Shown: in pieces, positions 14,495-27,279 of the stretch
Position numbering within the stretch: the stretch's first letter is position 1
Layout of the letters: every line of letters begins with the position of its first letter
NCBI GenBank assembly: GCA_016584305.1
Contig: JACEEZ010020340.1
Span: forward strand, 35,996-99,995
Direction of reading: 5' to 3'
Source of the DNA: Chionoecetes opilio
Lineage: Eukaryota; Arthropoda; Malacostraca; Decapoda; Majidae
Length of the DNA: 64,000 nt
Made by a program: the position numbers and the translations under genes
Notes under the pieces: model-generated
Seen by the model: the letters and a program-made list of their open reading frames with translations, nothing else
Databases searched by the model: none
Told to the model about the DNA's origin: nothing

Positions 14495-14819
14495 ACCACA
14501 ATACAAAGACCATATAATAGATAACCACAATACAAAGAATGTTTGGGGAAAAACATAATGGATGAAAAGTTGTCTAAACTATTTTATGATTACTTAAACT
14601 AGTTGCATTGTACAAATCCTGTGAAGTTGAGAGATAAATGTTATTTAGTAATCCTTATAGTATCCTAAACTTTGGTCATTTACGACATTTATTTTTTTTT
14701 TTCCCACACCTATTTCTGCACTTTCGGGGGTCGCATAAACTAAAATTTACACTCTACCAAATCCATACGCGATGCATCTTTACCTAGAATTGAGATCAGG
14801 CACAGAGTGTGTTTAAAAA

Positions 14820-15115
14820 AATAACCACTAACCTAACCTGGACATTGGTTGCGTAGCCTAACCTGAAGCAAGAGTAATGGGGAGATAACTGCAAAATGAG
14901 GCATTTCCGATTTTTTTTTTTAAAAAACCCTCATTCTTAACACACCAGAATACATAGGAATAGAATTTTTTTAACCACATACTCAATTAATGGTTGAAAG
15001 TACCAAAATATCTTAAGAAATACTGCTAATGGTCCCGATTTACAAGTTGAAGGCAGTTATAAAATACGTGCCTTGTAATGTATCAAACTGCAGTAGAACG
15101 AGGCAGGTGTTGCTT
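14820..15115. repeat. Diverged duplicated block, copy 1
   Basis: It shares ordered words with 15775-16000: CTAACCT(g/a)GCCTGG-like, CATTTCCGA, GTGCC(t)TGTAATG and AAACTGCA(ttac)AGTAGAAC. Probably two copies of one repeat. Confidence 0.55.
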
Positions 15116-15239
15116 CTTTTAAAAAAAGATCAAAGTTAAAAGTAGTGACAGCATTTCTAAAAATACACTTTTTAGACGTTTTGACGGAAAAAAACACTCC
15201 CATTTGTAAAAGTATCAAATAATAACCTAATGAAACTAT

Positions 15240-15362
15240 TAAACTAACTTAATCTGACCCTCAAACTAACCTAACTTAGCCTTGCCCTTAAAATAACCTA
15301 ACTTAGCCTTGCCCCTTAAACTAACCTAAATTAGCCTTTCCCTTAAACTAAACCTAGCCTAA
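15240..15362. repeat. AACCTA-rich tandem repeat, about 34 bp period
   Basis: About four units contain AAACTAACCTAACTTAGCCTT, with the last unit diverging. Confidence 0.75.
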
Positions 15363-15774
15363 GAAAAATTTTATGTTTTTGACAACATTTAATTGCTACT
15401 TTCACCCCGTTCCTCATCATTTAACACTTTAACACTTTATTATGTTTTGCCCTTTTACAATTTTTATGATGATTAAACAGGGTATGGGGTTTTCAAACAG
15501 CCCTTTACAAGCAAACGCTTTTTGGGGAAAGGTGTGGAGAGAGAGGGAAAAAAACACATCTATAGAAACAGTAGAAAGGGGAAAAAGACTTGAATCCCGA
15601 CACAGTCATGTTCTAAATATTAGCCCAGTAGGGTCAGTACCCGCTGTATCAAAGGCTACATCAGACACCCATTCATCACAATCACCAGTAAAACTTTAGT
15701 ACAATTCCTCTACTGACCAAAATTCTCCTGACATAACTTGGGGGCTGCGCCCATTCAGACCCCCCCCCGCTAGT

Positions 15775-16000
15775 TAACTAACCTAGCCTGGGCATTGATT
15801 ACTTATCCTATTTTAACCTCGCTGGGATCGCTGGGGGGGGGGGGGGAGGATTTCGCCCCTCCAGACCCCCCCTGTGTAATATCTCATTTCCGACGGGTTA
15901 TAGGGATTAGAAAAGCTGGCAAATTGTCAGTTCTATAACTTGAGGACGGTTAAACTCGTGCCTGTAATGCTTTAAACTGCATTACAGTAGAACCCAATCA
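15775..16000. repeat. Diverged duplicated block, copy 2
   Basis: Counterpart of 14820-15115, in the same orientation. Includes a poly-G tract at 15834-15846. Confidence 0.55.
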
Positions 16001-16055
16001 CCCAAATAAACATCTTCTCCCCCGTACAAGCCTTATTACTTAACTCCCTGAAGCG

Positions 16056-17122
16056 GTACAATTCTAGAGTCCTTTCCCGCCCTTATTTGCGGGTTTTCTC
16101 CAGACCCTTTACGATCACTTGTGATACCTCTAACACGTAATTATAAAGTGGAGGAGAGCTGCCCCCTTTACCCTCCCTCCCCCCTAAACGACCCCCTTTA
16201 ACCCCTCAAAAAATACTATGGTAAATATTAATATTCTACCCTCACTATAACCTAACCTAACCTCAATATAACCTAGCCTAACCTCACTATAACCAAGCCT
16301 AACCTTACTAATAACCTCCTAGAGAGACCTCAAAAAATTAATTACTAACCTTACCTCAATATAACCTAACCTAGCCTGATAAAATTCTAGTTCCCCGCAA
16401 ATTAAATCTCGCTAGGAGGTTATTGGTAAGGTTTGGTAAAGTTATAGTGAGGTTAGGTTAGTACAATTATTTTGGGGGATCCAGAGGATGGAGTCATTTA
16501 GGGGGGGCAGGCAGTGGCGTCACCGTGGGGGGGCTAAGGGGGACTTAGCCCCCCCAAGTCAAGGAATCAGTCCCCCCTAAATTGCTGCTAGTAGCCTGCT
16601 ACCCAAAAACAATAAACAGGATTATTTATCCAATTTTCCATGCCAGAGCAAAACCTTATTTTTCACACTTTTATAGAAAAATTGGTCTGATGTTTCATTT
16701 AAATGTTGAAATATGTTTGCTAACAAACCTTGAAATTACTAAGTATATTCTATTATAGAGATATTAAATAAAAAATATAAATTATCAAATATAGTTACTA
16801 TGGTATGATGCCTGGTATAAACTATTAATTATGTGTCATGTAATTAAAGCTTAATTCCACTTTCTTCTCTTTTTGGCCTCAAAATTACCCTGGAACTCAT
16901 TAATTTTCAAAATTACCCCCGACCCCCAGCTGGATAGCCATCACCACCCGGGGCTAAAGCCCCCCCAAATTTTTGTTCCTGGTGACGCCACTGGGGGCAG
17001 GGGGGTTGCAGGTGGCATCTTTCCCTACTTTATATTTACGTGTTAGAGGTATCTGAAATGATCTGTTAAGGTCTGGAGGAAAAAAAAAAACTAATAAGGG
17101 CGGGAAAGGACTCTAGTATTTA
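16056..17122. mobile_element. Foldback element interrupted by a hAT insertion
   Basis: The left arm (about 16056-16320) and right arm (about 16400-16511 plus 16994-17122) are inverted copies. They share CTAGAGTCCTTTCCCGCCC at the outer ends, CTCTAACACGTAA, and AACCTAACCTCACTATAAC in the inner parts. The right arm is split by the hAT element at 16512-16993. Non-coding. Confidence 0.75.
16512..16993. mobile_element. hAT-type non-autonomous element with exact 8-bp TSD
   Basis: Starts CAGTGGCGTCACC and ends GGTGACGCCACTG. Identical GGGGCAGG at 16504-16511 and 16994-17001 is the target duplication. The subterminal ends are G- and C-rich and the core AT-rich. No transposase. It sits inside the right arm of the foldback element, so it is the younger insertion. 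Confidence 0.92.
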
Positions 17123-17691
17123 TCGGAGGTAAAGGCAAGGTTCTGAGGCTTTTATAAGTCTTGTCTATATATTTGAGCATTTATCATCTCTTAAGTTGTC
17201 ACCACCCTTTCCTACGTACCTTTATAAGTCTTTGTGGAGTAGATGAAGTCGATCCTCAGCCTGAGAGGCCTGTAAGAGCAGTAAATGTAGAGCCGCGGCC
17301 GCCCGGCCACTTCCACTGGTAATATTTTGAATATTGGCTTCGAGACAACGCCGTCACAACGGGCGCGAGTGGCCAACAGCTGGCTACGATTCAGCCACCT
17401 AATAATCAACAATTATCCTTAATCCGAGCTTTGAACCCTATTTAAGTCCTTCGGCCCGGCCATTCATGTCACATCCACTTAATATATTATCCTTGGGCCG
17501 AGTCAAGGAAGACTGTGTTGGGCCTGTACGAATTTATCAATAATTGGCCCGATATATAGTTCCCACTGCGGGGCCGACATCGGCTTCATCCGATTTGCCG
17601 AAACCAGTCGCCCTGCCGCCGGTGCCGATACGTACCCGGCACAAGCCGACACAGGCCCGCATAGCCCATGTTTGCTGGGGAGTAGGGAGTG
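17123..17691. other. Unassigned, no gene recognised
   Basis: GC-rich patches with GGGCC words similar to the tandem repeat at 11624-11889. The end 'catgtttgctgggg' resembles 11285-11295. Open frames carry no recognised domain. Confidence 0.4.
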
Positions 17692-18022
17692 CCCTGTTGA
17701 CAGAGACTTGCATGTGGCCGTATTATGAAGCCAGGTGATACTTCTATGGGGGTAATGTAATGCCCAGTCCCGACAGAAGCTTCACATTGCCCTGGGCCAC
17801 AGTTACCTTTGTAAATCCTGTCAGTATGTCCTTCCAACAGACACATGACTGAGAATGGTAATCATAATTCGGAAATAAATATTTTTCTGTGTCCCGAGCA
17901 AGGATTCGAACCAACACTCTTCACCAGATTTACGCCCACTTGGCGCGTTAACCAACCTTGTCAATAGGGACGTCCCACTTTACTAAGTGGTCCAGGTGAA
18001 TTTATGCATTACACAGATTTTT
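17692..18022 (-). mobile_element. tRNA-derived SINE, copy 1
   Basis: About 330 bp, nearly repeated at 18325-18655. On the minus strand the head has an A-box-like TTGGTTAACGCGCC and the B box GGTTCGAATCC (plus-strand complement near 17901). The body and TGTCTGTTGGAAGG-type sequence follow. It lacks the pyrimidine-rich tail of the second copy. Confidence 0.85.
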
Positions 18023-18214
18023 CCTCCCTTCAAAATTTATTTCCCGAATTCTGAAGTCTTGCCGTGGTAGCGTGTGGCTTCGAGGGTAAAGGGTTTATCT
18101 CTTCGGAGGAATTTGGTTGAGTCCGTGTGATGGTCTTCCCTATTTTCTTTGGTTGACTGCATACCTTTCAAGGGTATACTGGACCACCTTCACCGCTGCT
18201 GCCATTGAAACGCC

Positions 18215-18655
18215 GGGGGAGGGGGGTCTTTCTTACTTCTTAAATTCCTTCTCTTTTACTCTTGCTTGCTGTTGTGATATTCTGAGGGGAATTCCTGAAG
18301 GGGCAGTCTTGGTCAAGGGGGAGAGTAGGGAGTGCCCTGTTGACAGAGACTTGCATGTGGCTGTATTATGGAGCCAGGTGATACTTCTATGGGGGTAATG
18401 CCCAGGCCCGATAGAAGCTTCACATTGCCCTGGGCCACAGTTACCTTTTGAAATCCCGTCAGTATGTCTTTCCAACAGACACGTGACTCAGAATGGTAAT
18501 CATCATTCGGAAATATATAATTTCCTTTTCCATGTCCCGAGCGAGGATTCGAACCAACACTCTTCACCAGATTTGCACCCACTTGGCGCGTTAACCAACC
18601 TTGTCAATAGGGACGTTCGACTTTACTAAGTGGTTCTGGTGAATTTATGCATCAC
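18215..18655 (-). mobile_element. tRNA-derived SINE, copy 2
   Basis: Head at the high-coordinate end on the minus strand: TTGGTTAACGCGCC, then GGTTCGAATCC, the RNA polymerase III A- and B-box pattern. The body matches 17692-18022. The tail segment (18215-18325) matches 11284-11412, and the body has a diverged copy at 41205-41455. Confidence 0.85.
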
Positions 18656-18661
18656 ACCCAG

Positions 18662-19085
18662 GTGGAAATATCTAGCAGAATATCTGGAAAATGGTCAGTT
18701 GCCATCAAACGCTACCCAAAAACATCACTAGATCTGTTTACCTTCAAGGAAGGAGTGTTGTATTATGTTAAAGAAAAGTCAGATGGTAGTTTCCATTTTT
18801 GCATAGTAATTCCCCAAAATCTAAGGGTCAAAGCTATGGACCACGCCCACAGTATTTCAGGACACTTAGGTCGAAAGAAGACCATCCTAAAAGTAGAAGA
18901 ACTTTTCTATTGGTGTAACTTGAAGGTTGACACCTGTAATTTTGTAAAAAAATTGTATCACATGCCAGAGACACAAAGGAAGTAGTAGTTTATAACATCA
19001 GTGGCAGAAATTGCCACCTGTAAATAAACCATTGAAAAGAGTAGGTGTAGATTTAACTGATATGGTTGCCGGGAATCAAGATATA
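18662..19085 (+). pseudogene. Ty3/Gypsy integrase fragment
   Basis: The frame shows the integrase zinc-binding region: a beta-rich lead-in, AHSISGHLGRKKT (H..H part) and a FYW block. The expected CxxC is damaged. After a short frame break the text resumes with LKRVGVDLTDMV, the start of the DDE integrase core. Upstream and downstream parts of the element are absent. Confidence 0.8.
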
Positions 19086-19101
19086 GGTACGCTCTGTAGG
19101 G

Positions 19102-19945
19102 CAGTGCTCTTCAACCATTTTTGATGTCGTCCACCCCTAGTGGTGATTTGGTAAAAGCTTTATACCTCAATTTTTCTAGGTCTCTAAAATCTCACTGCTC
19201 TTGACATTGTAAATATACTATATCATTATAGACTATATCATTCTACAAATGTGTAGGTAGGAAAAAGCTGTTTCACTATATATACAGTACATATATACAG
19301 TTATATATACAGTTTACATATTCTTCTGTATAATAACACATGCGGTCTAAAGCTATATATATACAAGAAAAAATAAACAGATCAGGAATTCCAGAGCAAA
19401 TGCATTTTTCTTCATGAAACTAAAGTAAAATTTCACATAATATGCGTTATATTTGGTAATCCAGAAAACAAAGCCTTCTCCTTCAAGAAACATAAATCAG
19501 TGGCCTGGCTGCTGTTGCAATTTGTCTGCTATCAGCTTAAATCGAGGCATCAGATGATTTTCAAGTGCAACCCGCATGATAGGATCCGAATTCGGAATGG
19601 CATTCCTTTTCTTTGCTTTGATTAAAGCTAAGCTTGAGAAAACTTTCTCACACAGATATAATGTTGGCATGTGCACAAACATGACTGTTGTCTGCTCAGC
19701 TAACATCCTAGTATCAAGCAGGGCAACTCATAAATGCATGCGATGGCCAAATGTTTTGAAAGTTGCTTTTTAAGAATAATCCACTCCAATAAGCTCCAAT
19801 ACGGCATCAGAATGATCAGTTCCATCATCTGAAAATGGAGTAAGCATCCACATGCTGGAGGACAGGTATCTTGAAAATATAAGTCAAGGTTTTCTTGCAT
19901 CAAAGTAAGGTGTCTGGTAATCAAGTGGGACATTCGTACCTCCAA
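19102..19945 (-). pseudogene. hAT (ZBED-like) transposase 3'-end relic
   Basis: On the minus strand 19945-19497 gives the C-terminal dimerisation region of hAT transposases: LDLYFQD, then YLCEKVFSSLALIKAKKRN and LENHL...F. The element end may be at 19102, where CAGTGCTCTTCAACC resembles a hAT terminus. Frameshifts separate the two parts. The other terminus was not found. Confidence 0.7.
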
Positions 19946-19956
19946 TGTGTGTCTGT

Positions 19957-20080
19957 CTGTAATGTTCTACAGTTAAGCGAGGGCGTGCGGTTACATTATT
20001 TTGTCTGTATGCCTCCGGCGATAATAATATCATTATTATTATTATTACCTGGTGTTGTTTTTTCGCCACACGTGCTACCG
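19957..20080. repeat. Repeat copy, inverted relative to 22420-22545
   Basis: It contains TACATTATTTTGTCTGTATG, CCTCCGGCGATAATAA and TACCTGGTGTTGTT. The reverse complement of 22420-22545 matches over about 110 bp. Both copies carry a short (TTA)n stretch. Confidence 0.85.
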
Positions 20081-20454
20081 TCCGTGGTCCGATGAGTGGA
20101 ACATTTTGTCATCGGTGAAGATGACCCTGGACCATAATTCAAGGTCCCTCTCCCCGTGTTCACAGGCAAAAGCCAATCGACCGAGAGATTGATTGATTGA
20201 TTAATTGATTTATTGGCCTTTTTTTCAGATATCACAATTATCATACATAGATATAATGATCACAAGCCCTGGTCCATTGAGCCGAAGCTCTTGTACGGAC
20301 TTGATGCTTAAACATGTATGTGAGGGCAGACGTAGCTTCTCGTAAGGCCTACCTAATATATTAACACTAACAAACAACGGAAAAACCCCAACTATGTGTA
20401 CATATATACGTACATAAACATAGTGTTGCATGATTATCATTAATCATTACATAA
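20081..20454. other. Non-coding 3' region probably belonging to the CR1-like LINE
   Basis: The minus strand from the RT stop (21365) leads through AAT-rich DNA to a GGCCAATAAATCAATTAATC tail near 20185-20215, which resembles a short-repeat LINE tail. No gene seen. Confidence 0.4.
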
Positions 20455-20580
20455 CCAAAACCAAAACAAAAACAAAATAATAATTATAGCAGTAAAAATA
20501 AAAATTGTAATAATAATAATAATGATATTATTGAAATAATAATAATAATTATAATAATAATAATAATAATAATAATGAAG

Positions 20581-20616
<36 letters not shown>

Positions 20617-21054
20617 GCAAAACTAATAATAATAATTAGTCATCAATTATGGTAACAATGTTAATAATAATGATAAAAGTAATAATAAAGATAATAATAA
20701 TGATAACTATTAACAGTGATACAAATGATAATAGAACAGCAATAATAATTATGATAATAATAATAAAGATGATAATAACAATAATGATGGCAATAATAAT
20801 GGCTGTGAAATTGCAAATTTCAGAGCAGCTTTAGAATATGAATAACTAAAAAATATTAGAATTTTACTGATACTATAGCAAGATAGTAATAAAAATAATA
20901 ATACAGATAACAATAGTAATAATGATATTGATAATATTAATGATAACAAAAATAACTGATATAAACACTGATCTCTATAAGGGATTAGAATATGAAAATA
21001 AGTGATAATAATAATAATAATAATAATAGCAATAATGATAATAATAATAATAAC

Positions 21055-21087
<33 letters not shown>

Positions 21088-21095
21088 GATACCAG
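20455..21095. repeat. (AAT)n-rich tracts
   Basis: Imperfect AAT/ATT trinucleotide arrays at about 20485-20620, 20655-20800 and 21005-21090, with interspersed AT-rich sequence. Confidence 0.9.
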
Positions 21096-21364
21096 CAAAA
21101 AGATAATAATGATAGTAGCAATACTAGTAATGACAACAACAACAACAGTATTTGCAATTATAGACACAATGGTAAAGTATGACTTCATGTGACTAACAAA
21201 TATCAATAATTGATTCTGAATTTTTCTTTTATCTGTAATTTGAATGGATCAATTGGCTTTACTTTGATATCCGGCGTAAGTTGGTTCCACAGTTTTGTTC
21301 TTCTAGTCAGGACACTCTGTTGGGCGTGGGAGGTTCTGCATAAAGGAATTTTCAGGATATTTGA

Positions 21365-22345
21365 TCATCTCATATGGATGTTGTGAGTTATGTATTGGAA
21401 ACCAGAGTGTATTGGATATGTGTTGAGTGCTTTATAAACAAAGGTCATGGTTTGGTAGGAAAGTATATCATTTAACTTTAAAGGTTTGTAAACTCGAAAT
21501 ATTGGATTAGTGTGGTCATACCTATTACTGTGTGATATGATCCGAAGTAATTTTTTTTGAGTAATGAATAGACTATCTATATACGTTTTATATGCCCCAC
21601 CCCAGATTGCAGAACAATATAATAGATGTGGGTATGCTAATGAAAGATAAATTTGTTTTAGACAATCAGTATTACAAAAAATTATAATTCTATATATCAC
21701 TCCAGTTATCTTTGAAATTCTACTTTTTATATCCTCAATGTGTGCTTTCCATCTTAATTTACAGGCAATTGCAACTCCTAAGAACCTGACTTCCTGTGTT
21801 TCTTTAATTAAGATGTTATTCATTCTAATACTAATTTGTTGTGGTTGGGTCATCTGTGGATGCGATAGCATATAGTTCGTTTTACTGATGTTAATTGTTA
21901 ATTTGTTACTTTTTAGCCAGCTAACTACATGTATTAGTTCATTATTCATTGTATTTTGTAATTTAATTAAATCTTTTCCTTGAAGGAAAGTATTAGTGTC
22001 ATCTGCAAAAAGTATGAATTAGAGTTTTCTAGTACATAAGCTAATATCATTGATATATAAGAGAAATAGTAATGGTCCCAAAATTAATCCTTGTGGTACA
22101 CCACACTTAACATTTTCAGGAGATGTTATATTACCAAAGACTGTGAACTGCTTTCTCGAGTTAAGATAACTTTCAAACCACTTCAATGTTTGCCCACGAA
22201 TTCCATATACCAATAATTTCTTCAATAGTATAGAGTGATTAATTGTGTCAAAAGCTTTGGATAAATCGCAAAAGACTGTTAGCTGGTACATCTTATTATC
22301 TATGGCGTTATACATATTTTGGCAAAGCATGTGTATTGCTAAATC
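21365..22345 (-). pseudogene. CR1/L2-like LINE reverse transcriptase, 5'-truncated
   Basis: One minus-strand frame, with a single stop at 22019-22021. Order: LAIHMLCQNM, FCDLSKAFDTINHSILL (RT motif A), GVPQGLILGPLLFLLYIND (motif B), LFADDTNTF (catalytic motif C, just after the stop), then KFLGV-like RFLGVAIACKLRWKAHI and the thumb region with LYCSAIWGGAY. This is the pattern of CR1/L2/Rex-type elements. Endonuclease and the first RT motifs are missing upstream of 22345. Confidence 0.9.
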
Positions 22346-22419
22346 TGTTGAATAGAGAGATAGAGAGAGTGAGAGTAAGAAATATGCAGGTATGGTATCT
22401 AATGACCTTGAGGAATTTC

Positions 22420-22545
22420 ACGTGTGGCGCACGTGTGGCGAAACAATAACACCAGGTAATAATAATAATAATAATTTTATTATCGCCTGGAGGCATACAG
22501 ACAAAACAATGTAACCACACGCCCTCTCTTAACTATAGAACATTA
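22420..22545. repeat. Repeat copy, inverted relative to 19957-20080
   Basis: See 19957-20080. The pair brackets the CR1-like relic. Confidence 0.85.
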
Positions 22546-22627
22546 CAATGCCTAAATACAATCGTAGTCATCAAGGTAAGAGCACCCATATACATCAAGT
22601 AATCATCTTTTTTTTCCCTCATTTCTA

Positions 22628-23125
22628 GATACGACAAAGAGAACATTTACGAGGAAGCACGCAGTGGGCACGTTACGTGAAACATATGGGGCTGGATGTC
22701 AATTCATGGTATAGGCGATGTATTCAAGATTGAAGGGAGGTTCAATGCAGAAAAATACCTGCAGATTCTGGAACACTCCATCTTCCCCTCATTACGGGAA
22801 AGTAACTTTCCCTTCCCCCCTGGCCCCATCATATTTGTCCACGACCGATGCCCGGTGCACACCGCCAGACGTGTCCAGGAATGATTTGCACGTCAGGAAA
22901 ACCTGCAGCTCCTGGAGTGGCCCAGCAAAGGGTGTGACTGCAACCCTATTGAACACGTCTGGGCTAAGCTTGTCAACTCCTATGAACAGGAAGGGGAGCG
23001 AAATCCCGCCCACTTGATGGATCACATCATCAGGGAGTGGGATATGAACAAGCCAGGCAACAGGTGGCACGCAACCTTGTGGAATCCATGCCACAACGAC
23101 TCAACGAAGTCATTGAAAAATAGGG
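22628..23125 (+). pseudogene. Tc1/mariner-type transposase relic (C-terminal DDE part)
   Basis: The frame reads WGWMSIHGIGDVFKIEG, then IIFVHDRCPVHTARRVQE (second catalytic Asp), a stop at 22882-22884 in place of the usual Trp, and then LEWPSKGCDCNPIEHVWAKL with the NPIEHVW signature of Tc1 elements. The N-terminal DNA-binding domain is not recognised. An ACT/AAT-rich segment follows the relic to about 23260. Confidence 0.88.
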
Positions 23126-23942
<817 letters not shown>

Positions 23943-23989
23943 AAGATAAGATTTTCATCCTATCTAGACACTTTGCAAGTACCAACTAC

Positions 23990-24117
23990 AAGGTTATTGA
24001 CTATACAAAGCGCCGCCACGTCAGCACGAACTAGGCGGACTCGAACCGCTGACCGAATGCACAGGGACGCTGCACATTGCGAGCTCACGTCTCTACCAAC
24101 CTTGCCACCCTGACGGG

Positions 24118-24118
<1 letters not shown>
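23990..24118 (-). mobile_element. tRNA-derived SINE head
   Basis: On the minus strand GGTGGCAAGGTTGGTAGAG (A box) and GGTTCGAGTCC (B box) have tRNA-like spacing. It sits between two GA arrays. Confidence 0.75.

Positions 24119-24861
<743 letters not shown>

Positions 24862-24940
<79 letters not shown>
24862..24940. repeat. (CT)n microsatellite
   Basis: About 78 bp of uninterrupted CT. Confidence 0.97.
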
Positions 24941-24941
<1 letters not shown>

Positions 24942-25259
24942 GTCAGATACACAAATATGTGTGTGTGTGGATTCCCCTTCTACTATCATAGGACCGTCGA
25001 TAAGGCATTTAAAAGGAATTGACATTAGGCCATGGGCCAAGTAGGGACCACCTGCACCCCCCCCCACAACCCTCCGATCTAGGTTTTTTTGGGCCATTGG
25101 GATCCCCTGAAGTGGAAATCAACTGGCAACAGTGAATAAACTTGAATGCACTGTCCATTTGGGACCCATATTTGATGGTACCCCCAAAACATCCATTTTT
25201 TCATCGACGCCGCGCCATTTTCATACTTCTGTTCTGTTCGGCGTCTATGATGGTTAACA

Positions 25260-26295
25260 TTACTCCATAATAAAAGTGTACCTATCAGAAGAAAGAACTC
25301 GCAAATGGTTACCTGCGCTCTCTATCATATCCCTTGATCCTAACATGAAAGCCTGCTTCACTGCTGTATCGACGTCAATTGCTGTGCTGTAGACTATATA
25401 CGATCTTCCCACACCCAATTTACAAAATGAGAGTGTTCCCATGAATGGCTCATGGTTTTCAAGCTTCAGTTTCAGTTTGTTGCCCCTGTAGTCAGGATTT
25501 GGGAATTTGCTGGTTTGAAGGTTAGTGACGTACATTTGCCTCAGGTCAGAGAGTTTCACTGTCTTTTTGGCAGTTAACACATCCCTTTGTATGACATTAC
25601 AAACAACGTCAAATGCTTTTCTGTGGGCTTCTTCCAATGCAAACTGACCATGCTTTGCTTCTTCGTCTGTACTTCGCCACTTCCCTACCTTTTGCATATA
25701 CTTCACTCGACAGCTTTTGTGGAACTTTGCTTCAGAAGCAAAAAGATCATGACCTCTGATCCTCGTTAGAAGCTTTTCATCTTGTTTCGTCTCAGCCATC
25801 TCCAGTACTGCCTTCCAACCATCATACTCGAAGTGGCTCATCCCCTGGGTAGTCCGACTACCATCCACGCACACATTCTACTCTCCGAACCACAGAATAT
25901 ACAGTCTGGCTTGAACAAGATCTCATCACCGGAGCTACTACGACTCATTCGCAGAGTAGTGCTATCAGTCTCCTGAGATGTACTCGCAGTGGGCTGTTTC
26001 AGTGTATCTAAGTTCATCGTAAACCGCTTATAGCACTCCCAGTGGAAACTATGGTGTTCGGCCAGAATATCTGGGATCAACTCGCACGTATCCTGTGAGG
26101 AGATTCTGGGGGTTGTGCAAGGCGTTTGTCCTTGACCTCCTGCAGTTTGGCGAATTTCTGTTCTGAATTCTTGATTCCAGACAGCAAGTGCAGCTTTCCA
26201 TATTTCAGTCCTTTCACATGAACTATGCATATATGGCTGGATGTTTCATCACTGTCACGTTTACGTTTCGACCCTGGTCGCACCGGAGGCTCCAT
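25260..26295 (-). pseudogene. N-terminal part of nuclease-transposon protein (zinc-binding region)
   Basis: It starts with a real ATG at 26295 and a basic stretch GSKRKRDSDE. Two frameshifts (near 26200 and 25860) spread it over three frames. Visible motifs are FHWECYKRFT, DCIFCGSES and FHKSCRVKYMQKVG, which together form Cys/His pairs typical of a zinc-binding N-terminus. The frame ends at 25260 inside the left terminal repeat, after about 340 residues. The nuclease and CXC parts seen in other copies are missing. The product would not be functional as read. Confidence 0.75.
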
Positions 26296-27002
26296 GTCTT
26301 TACTTCACCTGGAAAGACACATACGAGTATGGGTAAGTCCCATTTCTGAATAACATACAAAGTTGACTTATTATTAAGTGAAATACTTATCTATTTAAGA
26401 TAAAGTTTTAACTTAACTACTTTAAATGCTTAATTCGTGCCTCCGGTCGCTGCAAAGGACACTTAACTAACAAAAAAGTGTACAACCTGATGATATCCAC
26501 ATCTGCAGTAGACAAGCATTGGATGATCTGTCACAGCATAAAAGTTCCACCAAAATGAATACAAAAAGAACTAAATGGACCCAACGATCAATAATACATT
26601 AAAACAACATGATTATACATGTATGGATCACTGATAGTCGTGTTTGCATTATAAACAATTTATAATGACAATTGCCAAAAATGTAGGATCTGACGACAGT
26701 TCTTCACTTTACCGGTACGGTCTGATCGTAAGTTTGACGGGCTGTAAGAAAGGTTTTTGAAGGTATGGGAAGGTATTTGTTACCAAATGAAAGCTGAAGC
26801 AATGTAGAATGTAAGAAAAACACCCTATAGTATCTATCAGGTGTTCCAAATTCCATTTTTTATATATAATCTTAAATATTTCAGTAGGTTCCGCATTGCG
26901 ATAAGAACACGTGAGGTACTCATATTCATCTCCATTAATGAACACCAAGACACCTTTAAATTTGTGATATGCTTATTTTATATTGATCAGTATGTGCACA
27001 GC
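26296..27002. other. Non-coding interior of the TIR element
   Basis: AT-rich sequence between the ATG of the N-terminal relic and the right TIR. It would be the 5' leader of the gene on the minus strand. Nothing else recognised. Confidence 0.5.
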
Positions 27003-27279
27003 TTTCTTCTGATAGGTACACTTTTATTATGGAGTAATATTAACCATCATAGACGCCGAACAGAACAAAAGTATGAAAATGGCGTGGCGTCGATGAAAAA
27101 ATGGATGTTTTGGGGGTACCATCAAATATGGGTCCCAAATGGACAGTGCACTCAAGTTTATTCACTGTTACCAGTTGATTTCCACTTCAGGGGATCCCAA
27201 TGGTCCAAAAAAAACCTAGGTCGGAGGGTTGTGGGGGGGGGGGGGTGCAGGTGGTCACTACTTGGCCCATGGCCTACAT

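Larger units (their letters stand above)
25026..27276 (-). mobile_element. TIR DNA transposon with TAGGCC ends and 3-bp TSD; internally deleted nuclease-family copy
   Basis: Bases 25026-25291 and 27003-27276 are inverted copies over about 265 bp with few differences. Each ends TAGGCCATGGGCCAAGTAG. CAT at 25023-25025 and at 27277-27279 is the probable target duplication. The 2.25-kb element carries only the N-terminal part of the nuclease-family protein (25260-26295) on the minus strand, followed by non-coding DNA, so it is non-autonomous. The ends resemble TAGTCC of the 32563-35322 element in the first three bases and the CC, and both have 3-bp duplications. Confidence 0.85.

Noticed and set aside
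17212..17412. Short GC-rich open frame
   Set aside because: No recognised motif and no homologue known to me; left as unassigned DNA.
18540..18620. Possible tRNA gene on the minus strand
   Set aside because: A and B boxes are present, but the sequence is repeated with a long body and lacks a good acceptor stem, so it is a SINE head. The same holds for 41491, 53220, 38540-38604, 57843 and 29037.
25260..26295. Host zinc-finger gene
   Set aside because: It lies between long TIRs with a 3-bp duplication and contains frameshifts, so it is transposon-derived.
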